A stretch of DNA of 64,000 bases from Amoebophrya sp. A120 (Eukaryota; Sar; Dinophyceae; Syndiniales; Amoebophryaceae). The position numbers were made by a program, and so were the translations under genes. Positions 56,478 through 64,000 of the stretch are shown in pieces. The notes under the pieces were generated by a model. The model was not told the origin of the DNA. It saw nothing but the letters and a program-made list of their open reading frames with translations, and searched no databases. The stretch spans positions 1,044,344-1,108,343 of the forward strand of contig CAJINV010000013.1 in the NCBI GenBank assembly GCA_905178155.1. The letters are read 5' to 3'. The first letter of the stretch is position 1. The number at the start of each line of letters is the position of its first letter.

Positions 56478-56582
56478 ATTTTATGCAGTTACCGCAGACG
56501 GGCCACCCAATGGATGGCCGCTCGGTGGGAGCAGTCCCCCACCGCGTCGTCGAGGCGCCCAGGGAGATGGAGCACCTGACCC
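56478..56582. repeat. Repeat block A, copy 1
   Basis: 105 bp beginning ATTTTATGCAGTTACCGCAG, identical by eye to 56860-56964 (offset 382). It starts a unit that ends with block B copy 1. Confidence 0.85.
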
Positions 56583-56700
56583 GCGATGGAAGACATGGAC
56601 CTCTGTCACACCCCGTAAGAAAAGGGCGGCGCGAGGTCTTAGCGGCCCATCCGTGGTAACGTAACCACCTAGAAGCAAATGGGAGGGGGGGCGGGCGAAA

Positions 56701-56864
56701 CAAATACCACCCCGAAAGTCGGTGGGCTGTCCTGACTAATCTTCTCAAGTCCTGGCTACCGTAAACTAAGGGCTGAGGGCGGACACGGGCATAAAATACC
56801 GCCCGACCATCCTCAGCCTAGGCTCACAGGCTCGCTAGCCTGTTGCTACCCGGGCATACATTTT
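56701..56864. repeat. Repeat block B, copy 1
   Basis: 164 bp beginning CAAATACCACCCCGAAAGTC and ending GGGCATACATTTT. About 97% identical to 57887-58051, with a few substitutions and one extra base there. Its last bases overlap the start of block A copy 2. Confidence 0.85.
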
Positions 56865-56964
56865 ATGCAGTTACCGCAGACGGGCCACCCAATGGATGGC
56901 CGCTCGGTGGGAGCAGTCCCCCACCGCGTCGTCGAGGCGCCCAGGGAGATGGAGCACCTGACCC
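56860..56964. repeat. Repeat block A, copy 2
   Basis: Identical copy of 56478-56582, directly abutting block B copy 1. It starts the second, longer unit that contains the tandem repeats and the candidate RNA. Confidence 0.85.
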
Positions 56965-57207
56965 ACCGGCGGAGGCCGGATACGCCGAAGCATCCCAAAG
57001 AACCCGCTGTGGCGCTTGCGGCCAGTAGATGAATTTGGGAAACCGGTGCGCCCCATCGATGAAGGCGTAGCAACGAACGACGACGGGCTGAAAAGTGGGC
57101 CGATAGACTAAGACGCGGGCCTATCAGAAGGGTCCGCCAAATAGAACGAAAAACCGCGATCGCCCAGGCTTAGCATAGCCCCATTACAAACCAATCGGAC
57201 GAGTCTC

Positions 57208-57360
57208 GGTCTCGCATAGCGATGGGAGGGGAAGTCCGGATATTTATCTCAAAGCAGATCCAACGAAGTCCAGCGCTCTAGTCAGGGAGAAAGTTCGCAA
57301 GGGTAACGGGTTCGAACCGCCAGTGCCAAACGACCCCTCCTCCCATCGCAAAGCGAGACC
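57208..57360 (+). ncRNA. Candidate structured RNA (153 nt), strand uncertain
   Basis: The ends pair: GGTCTCGC (57208-57215) with GCGAGACC (57353-57360), then GCGATGGGAGG with a CCTCCTCCCATCGC stretch. Inside is the perfect palindrome GGTTCGAACC. The plus strand contains GGGAGGGGAAGTCCGG, then GGGTAACGGG, then CCAGTGCC, and shortly after, GGACAGAACGGCC; order and words are loosely like bacterial RNase P RNA, but the expected P4 pairing is not evident. It could equally be a mobile-element hairpin. Confidence 0.3.
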
Positions 57361-57494
57361 GACCGCCGTTCCTCGTCCCGAGGACAGAACGGCCAGACAA
57401 CACCTATCCCGCATAGATAGCTGGCAACGAGACGTTTCCGACCTTCGGAGTCCAAAATTCCCGCACAGCGGACCAAGCTAGACCTTCGGACAAG

Positions 57495-57840
57495 CGAAAG
57501 CCAGAACTTGCGAAAGGCGGAAGCCAAATTTCCCGACAAGCGGAAGCCAAAGTTCGAGGCTCCGAAAAAGCGGAAGCCAAAATTTCCGACAAGCGGAAGC
57601 CAAATTTTCCGACAAGCGGAAAGCCAAAATTTCCGACAAGCGGAAGCCAAAATTTCCGACAAGCGGAAGCCAAATCATCCGCAAAGCGGGCCAAACAATC
57701 ATCCGCAAAGCGGGACTAACGATCATCCGCAAAGCGGGCCAATCATCCGCAAAGCGGGCCAATCATCCGCAAAGCGGGACTAACGATCATCCGCAAAGCG
57801 GGACTAACGATCATCCGCAAAGCGGGACAAACGAGACTTA
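57495..57840. repeat. Tandem array of mini-hairpin units
   Basis: About five units of roughly 23 bp (AATTTCCGACAAGCGGAAGCC) grade into about seven units of 19-24 bp built on ATCATCCGCAAAGCGGG, some with an ACTAACG spacer. Each unit carries a tiny inverted repeat (CCGC-AAA-GCGG or TCCG-ACAAG-CGGA). No direct-repeat/unique-spacer pattern, so not CRISPR. Confidence 0.9.
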
Positions 57841-57886
57841 CTACCAACGGCAGGGGCGTTACTCCCTGGGAACAAGAGAAGGCGAA

Positions 57887-58051
57887 CAAATACCACCCCG
57901 AAATTCGGTGGGTTGTCCTGACTAATCTTCTCAAGTCCTGGCTACCGTACACTAAAGGGCTGAGGGCGGACACGGGCATAAAATACCGCCCGACCATCCT
58001 CAGCCTAGGCTCACAGGCTCGCTAGCCTGTTGCTACCCGGGCATACATTTT
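57887..58051. repeat. Repeat block B, copy 2
   Basis: 165-bp near-copy of 56701-56864, closing the repeat island at its right side. After GGGCATACATTTT the sequence turns into ordinary A+T-rich flank leading to the stop of the next gene at 58115. Confidence 0.85.
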
Positions 58052-58114
58052 CGTGGTCTTTTATTTTTTGTTCTCAAGAAGTAAACACCTGACTAGATGA
58101 AGTAAGACTTTGTT

Positions 58115-61100
58115 TTATTGAATCATGTAGCAGATCCTGGGAAACTGCGGGATGACACTTCTTTCCAAGTAGAAGGGGTGCTGGCTTAGAAACGTCTGCA
58201 CCGCGCACCGCTCCTCCACTGTTAGCAGCGAAAGCCTCGTCGTCCGCCAAAGGTTTTCAAAGTGCACAATTGACCGGGCCACCGGGTGCCATTCCAAGCG
58301 GAGCGACAGAGGAAGGGCGGAGTCGTAGAACCGAGATTTCAGCAGGATGGAGGTTTGCTGGTCGTGGTGCGGGTCCTTGTGATGTTCTACTTCTTCTACT
58401 TCCGCCAATCGCCCTCGTCCTCGACTTTTTCTAGTTTTTTCCCCTCTACTACTTCGCTGAAGAGCCGGCCCACTGCTCCTTCCTTGGTACCCGAACTGAA
58501 ATTCCAATTCGTTTTCGTTCCTACCGTTCGGATCAACAAGTACATTCTTTTCGCTTTCGAAATTATTAAACGGACCACTGCGGGGCACGTAGGCGAACAA
58601 CACGCTCCACAAATGTTCGAAGATCATGCAGATGGCCTTGTTGTAAATTTTCGGCGTCGATGTGATGTCAACCCGGACGGAGACAAAATCGGTGACGCGC
58701 GGCCCCCGCAGCGCATCCGGCTGAAACATCGTTTTCGAAAGGCCTCTGTGCACCTTGTTGTGCCACGCGGCGCGGTAGAAGTTATTTGATGCAGTTCTGC
58801 TTCGGTCGCGGCGCCGTTCTTGTTGTGGTGCCTGTTGTTCAAATCCCGCACTTATCAAATGCAAAAGTGTCTGGGTCTGGAAGATTCTGAGATTTGTCAT
58901 GCATATTTTGCATGACCCAGGATGTCTGTAATGCACGACCTAGCATCACAGATTTTTAGAGGGCTTCCCAGCCAACTCCGCATGACAAATGCCCTCCCCG
59001 CGTAGCAGAAACGAACCCTCTCTTGCTGGTCATGCAATACAGATTTTTTTAGAGTCCAAAGTTAGCATCACAAGTTCCAACGTTCCAGACCCAGACACTT
59101 TTACATTTGATAGCACTACCGCTGAAAAACGCCTGCCACGTGTGCTCGACCGACTGCAGGCCAAACGCCACCTGCGTGTACCAGGAACGCGCCTTTGACA
59201 AAACAGCCGCTTTCGACAGGAGAAAGACCCCGTAGTCGTATCCGCCGAAGTGGTGTTGCGGCAGGGTGAACTTCTCTTGAAACAGCACGTTCCAAATTCT
59301 GCGGTGGAGCTGCAGCTCGTACGCATCCGGCAGGCGGTGGTACGTGGCTTCCTCGTAGTTGATTTTCCCGCGCTTGATCGGGTTCTTCGTCTTTGCGGCA
59401 TCGAAGTACTTCGATTTCACAAACGTGCGGAATTTCTCGAAGTAGGAGCGAGATTTCATCAAATGTTCTGGCTCATCTTCGTGAACTACTACAGGATCGC
59501 CGCTCGGTGCTGGCAAAAGTCTCTCTTCGACAAACTTCTGTATTCTGGCTTGCTTCATAACGGATTTCAGTCGCGCTTTGGCTTTGTCATCTACTGCACG
59601 ACGGAGTAGGGCGGGAGGCAATGGCACTTCTGTATTCTCTATCTCTGCACCGGAAAAACCAGCAGGGTCCGCCGCACCAGGTCCATCATTTTCATAATTT
59701 GGACTGATGGCGCCGTCGGGAGAAATAGGAGTTCTTGCGCTAGAAGATGTAGCGTCAACATTCTCGATCTCTTCGTACCACCCGTCGTCCATTTCGAAAT
59801 CCTTTTTGTTCAAGAAGTCGCCCATTTCCCCGCTCTCCAACCCGACTTGGTGGTACACAAACGTTTCGGGGGAAACGAAGCCGCCGAAACTTGCTGGTTG
59901 AGATACAACTGTGCCTGCGGTGCTGTGGCCGTTCTGGCCGTCAACTATTATTTCCTCGCCCGCTGAGGACAATCTTCCTTCATTCGTTTCTGTGCTGTCA
60001 CGACGATCAGCAACGTCCTCGCGGTCCTCTCTTGGCGGCCACATTAAAAGAGACTCGCGGCCCGCCCCCTCGTCCACGCTTCCACGAGATGAAACCACGC
60101 CAAATGCTTTCGACTCGTCCGACGCAAGGAATTTCTCCCGCAGTAATGAAAGGGGTGGAGGAGAGGACGTTAATGTTGCACCAGCATCGTGGTCTTCTTG
60201 TATGCTAGTTGTACTTCTTGTAGCGGCCTTAATGTTGCTCATTATCTTCCTGGTTGGGAACACTGGTTCGTGCAAGAGCGGTCCGTGCTGCCGTTTTCCC
60301 AAGTGCACCACGTCTGCCTTGATCTCCCGCTTCCACTCCTGCCCCCGCTCCAACGCTTCAAACAAAGCCTGCATGATGCCCGGCGTCGCGTGCTCCCGCC
60401 AATCGGGGTGGGCCATGAAAGTCACATCCGGCAGCTCGTCGTAATACTTCGCCAAGTGCCAGAACCGCACTCCCACGTCCAAAGTTCGCACGTCTTCCTC
60501 GTGCGAGTCGTCGAAAAACACGGAATCCGCACGAAACTTCGCGCAACGGTCGAGCAGGTTCGCCGCGAGCGGGTTTTGAAGGAATCTCTCCACTTCCTGC
60601 GCTCTCTTACTCTTAGTCTCTTCTGTTTCATCTCCTAATGAAGTTTTGCTGTCCAGTAGCTCCTTCGCGGAAAAAACCCGGTAAGTTTTGTCCGTTGCTT
60701 TTTGGTGAAACGCAAAGGAATTCGTGTCGGACGCGGTGGTGGGCATCTTCGACGTAGTTTCTTCGTTGATAGAAGTCCTTGATGCACTCCTACTTGGCAG
60801 GAACCGCCCGAACTCGCCGCACAGATCGTAGAAGAAAATTCGGCTCCAGCCGGGAAACACGGAAATGTCCAAATCTTCCACATCGGATTCGGCACAAACG
60901 GGCAACACAATGTCGATGGAAATGCGGTTTTTCCGCACGCTTTCAGGCAGCTGCGTCCGCCCGTTCCAGTACTGTTTTTGCACTTCCGACACGTTTTCGT
61001 CGCTCCAGGCGCCAATGTTCATCACGGAGATGCTGTCGGACCGCTCCGACAGCTGCGCCCCGCGGTAGTAGTGGTGCTCGCGGGGCTTCTTGTTCTCCTT

Positions 61101-64000
61101 TTCTGCATCCGAAAGCAGGGAGGCAAGCAGCTCGCCGACGGAAATCGCGGGCTGGTGTTCTACTTTTAGTTCTTGTCCTGAGCCTGACGCTGTGTGATCA
61201 GCAGTCTTGCCTTGTTCGGAATCTTCTTCATCCAGGCGGTCCTCACTGGATGAAGCGGAATGATGTTTATCTTTCTCCTGCTCGCGTCGAAAAGCGTCAC
61301 AAACGCAGTCTTCGTAAACCAATCGAGACCCGACTCCAAACTCCTCGCACGTTCTCCTCATGTAGGCATGGAGGAAGGACGCACTGGTGTTCGCAGAACC
61401 AGAAGCCCCCGACGACGTGTGGTCGAGAGCAGCAGTTCCGTGGTCGGGTATCTCAAACTCCAGAATGTGTAGCTCGAGGACCTGTTTCAGTTGTTTCAGC
61501 AGCGAGAGCTCTTCTTCTTCGACGTCCACTACTACTCGTGTTTTATTCCCTCTTGCGCCTTCAACACCCTTGCTGTTACGTCGACCATTGATGTTCGCGC
61601 CAGCGGTGCTGGTCCTAGTGCTTATTTCTTCTATCACGCTCTGCAGCCAGCCCCTGAGCTGCCAGGCGTACAGCTGCGCCCGGCAAAGACTCACCACCCG
61701 CAGCATCTTCAAGCGGATGATTTGCACCGCGACGGCCAACGGACGGGACAAGACCAGTAAAATGGGGAAGCCCATACGCTCCAGCCAGATCCAGTAGATC
61801 AAAAATTTCGACGGTAACTCGTTGCTCTTCGATTGGCGCGCGCGCTCCACGAGCCTCAAATACCGCTCGTGGCGATGCTCGTTTGTTTTTGGCGGTAAAA
61901 CCGCAGGCGGGTCAGTGTAACCTTCTTGTCCTTCCGGTTCAGGTAGATGATCCTCGTTGCGTTCATTCAGTATTGCGGCCAGCACATCTTCCTCCGGACC
62001 ATGATCCACCTCGACATCCACATCGTGTGGATGTGGACCAGTAGTACTCTTCCCGGTTCTCGAGTCGTCGCTTGAAACATCAATATGAGCGTCACGCTTT
62101 TTATTTCCATCGAGGAAAAATCGCACAACAATTCTGACGAAGTCAAACGCTGTGAAGTCAGCGTTTCTGGATACCACCCACTGTCGTATCTGCTCCTTCA
62201 CCGTGCGCGGCATGAAACGCATTCTTTCCGCCGCCAGAAAGTCCCCAGGGACGGACTCCTCCTTCGTCTGTATCACCTGCTGTTTCAGCTGCTCTTGCTG
62301 CAGGGTTCGGGTGATCTCTTTGTCGATATTTGCACGTTCTTCCTCTTCGTCAACATGACGTTCTTCAACAAGCCCCTTGTGCGGTTGCGCTCCCTCGTTC
62401 CGCTGGGCCTGGTGCTGCCCGTCTTCATCTCCTTCCTGCTCGTCGTATATTACTGCAGAACTGGCGCTCTCCACCGGCAGCGCAACAGCAGCACCAGAAG
62501 GAAAAACCCTATGCCTCAGCTCCTCTCTTGCCCGAAAATGCCGAATCACCTCCCAATTCCACACCTCGTCACGCTCCAGCAGCCAACTGCATTGAAATGG
62601 GTTATACGGTGCTGCAGGAGGAGGTGGAGGACCAGCTGTTGACCCGACTACTTTTTGTTCATCCGGCCGATGTCGCGGTGCCGCACTGGAAGCATCTGTT
62701 TTTGACTTTTCACCGCTTTCAGCACCCTTGTCAGAATTTCCTCCCGCGTCCGCGCGGTCTGCTACGAGGTCTTCGGGAATACCTCTCGGAGCTCCTGCTG
62801 CTGCAAAAGGTTTTCTCATACGCTTGCACTCCGCATACCCCGCGCCGTCGTCCGCCTCAAAGCTGTGCTGACAGTGGTACACGGTGCGCTCCGCCATCTG
62901 GCGTTCAATCCACGGCACGTAATCCGGCGTCAAAGGCGGTCCTTTATTCCGATACACTGGGTTCTCCGAATGCAGCTCATTTTCTTCGTCTTCTTGCTGC
63001 CCAGTTGCTTCACGTCTTCTATCTGCGCTACTTCTTGTCTCACTAACCAACAACCGCATGTCCTCCGTACTGTGGTAGAAAGGAGTGCGTTTCAGAGGGC
63101 CTTGCAACGAATCGAAGTCTTCCAGCAAACACGTTTGTTCCTGTAGCTGGTTCACCTCGAGAGACACCACCAGGTTCCAGAGAAAGGAAAGCGCAGGATT
63201 AGCCGTTCTAGAAGTATTCTGCGTAGAGACTGTTGCAAAAGATGGCCTGAGGCGAAGATCGGATGATCTGGAGTTCTCAAGTCGCGAACTGTAGATGATC
63301 TCGCTTTGTCCTTCCGCTTGCTCCTCACGAGTAGTCTGCTCGGTTCGTTCCTGATCCTCGTCGTTTCTATCGTTTATTCCATCTAGCTGCCTAACAGTGT
63401 CTTTACTGCCAGCAACCGCGTCGTGTCTGTTTTGCTCGTTCTCCTCCTCGCGTCTTCGCAATAGATACGTCTCACCATCTTCTCGGGCCTCCGGCCCGTC
63501 ATAATCGAGCACGGACTTCCCGTCGAACCACCACTGAAAATCATGATACGGTGAGCTGACTGTTTCATCGGCGTGGTCCGAGGGGTTGTTCTCAGGATCA
63601 TTTGCCGAGATGAATCCCCGGTCCCGCAGCCAGGGCATCAGGCTCGAGAGCCGCACTGCTCGCTTCCCGTAGTCCAACAAACTTTTGAGATGAAACAAGC
63701 CGCCCAGCTGCTTCCGGAAGACGACCCGGGCGTGATCGCCGTGGGGCAGCGAGATCGGAACGTGCTTCCTTTGCTCGTACTCCGGCGGCCACAGGGAGGA
63801 CGCATCATCGTCCCACGTGCTGCTGGGCTCGACCTCGAAAAACAGCCGGCCAAGCACGGGATGGGAACGGGAGGACAGAGTACTATTTTCATCATCATCA
63901 TCAGTTTTTGCGGCCGTGGTACTGGTCGTGTAGGAGTCGATACTGTCGGTGCTCGTGCTGCGTGGCCGTTCTAGTGTTTCTTCTTCAGGAGGTTCTGGTT
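58115..64000 (-). CDS. Large protein with DUF3431-like segments (open at right edge)
   Basis: The frame is open from base 64000 down to 59118, then an introner (58853-59112), then 58115-58852. Scarless removal gives GGT-AGT-GCG-GGA-TTT in frame, for about 1,870 visible residues with no start codon inside the window. Much is acidic and disordered. Folded parts include a probable membrane stretch (ERMGFPILLVLSRPLAVAVQ), a strand block RISIDIVLPVCAES followed by WSRIFFYDLCGEF, then VRFWHLAKYYDELPDVTFMA with HPDWREH, and near the end YGVFLLSKAAVLSKARSWY. This order (inner-face strand, 'Y-D-LPD-V-F' block, C-terminal 'FxxSxxxxxxRxxxxY') recalls the DUF3431/glycosyltransferase-like family. Tentative. 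The 5' part lies outside the window. Confidence 0.7.
58853..59112. mobile_element. Introner, family 1
   Basis: 260 bp, ends TATCAAATGCAAAAGTGTCT and GACACTTTTACATTTGATA, flanked by GCACT at 58848-58852 and 59113-59117. It separates the last two exons of the DUF3431-like gene. Scarless removal is in frame and no GT-AG option exists. Confidence 0.9.

Noticed and set aside
57299-57330. tRNA gene suggested by GGGTTCGAACC
   Set aside because: Only a T-arm-like palindrome is present. I could not find matching acceptor, D and anticodon arms at the right spacing.
57495-57840. CRISPR-like array
   Set aside because: Units are contiguous tandem repeats without unique spacers of constant length, in a eukaryotic, intron-containing context.

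Overview
This window reads as nuclear DNA of a protist with heavily interrupted genes. Every gene I can support lies on the minus strand across all 64 kb, as expected of one long unidirectional gene cluster. Some introns are ordinary short GT-AG introns (48-276 nt). Others are mobile, MITE-like 'introner' elements with terminal inverted repeats and 5-bp target duplications, and these are mostly removed without GT-AG borders. One-way gene order, mobile introners and non-canonical introns together best fit a dinoflagellate of the Syndiniales (Amoebophrya-like). That assignment is an inference; there is no rRNA or other phylogenetic marker here.

Layout, left to right. 1-262 is the N-terminal end of a low-complexity protein. 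1318-8831 is a probably complete non-LTR retrotransposon with two intact ORFs: an ORF1 of unknown type, and an ORF2 with AP endonuclease, reverse transcriptase, RNase H and a C-terminal CxxC/HxxxxC motif. It is flanked by an exact 16-bp direct repeat (1302-1317 and 8832-8847). 8894-12452 is a three-exon EF-hand, His-rich protein. 13680-17331 and 18117-21611 are two unrecognised proteins of about 1,077 and 1,034 residues. 23301-24426 is a membrane-anchored, Cys-rich, repeat-bearing protein. 25327-27229 is a LanC-like (LANCL) protein. 28627-41457 is a giant disordered protein of about 4,171 residues. 42764-47903 is a cis-prenyltransferase in eight exons, interrupted by four introners and a low-complexity insert. 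48447-49672 is unrecognised. 53055-56199 is a multi-pass membrane protein that I tentatively place near Frag1/PGAP2. 56.5-58.05 kb is a gene-free repeat island with duplicated blocks, mini-hairpin tandem repeats and a candidate structured RNA. 58115-64000 is a large protein, open at the right edge, with DUF3431-like segments.

The most interesting system is the introners. Twelve elements fall into four sequence families, yet all share TAT...ATA-like ends and 5-bp duplications, and ten of them interrupt coding exons. For every one of those ten, deleting the element plus one copy of the duplication restores the reading frame. In eight of them no placement of that cut gives a GT-AG (or GC-AG) intron. 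One older-looking copy (15845-16099) can be spliced as GT-AG, and another (42853-43072) as GC-AG.

Two of the recognised genes, the cis-prenyltransferase (a lipid-carrier enzyme) and the Frag1-like protein (GPI-anchor lipid remodelling in other organisms), would act at endomembranes. I see no evidence that the neighbouring genes form a pathway. Exon joins were checked by eye for reading frame and by length arithmetic. No searches, folding or expression data were available.
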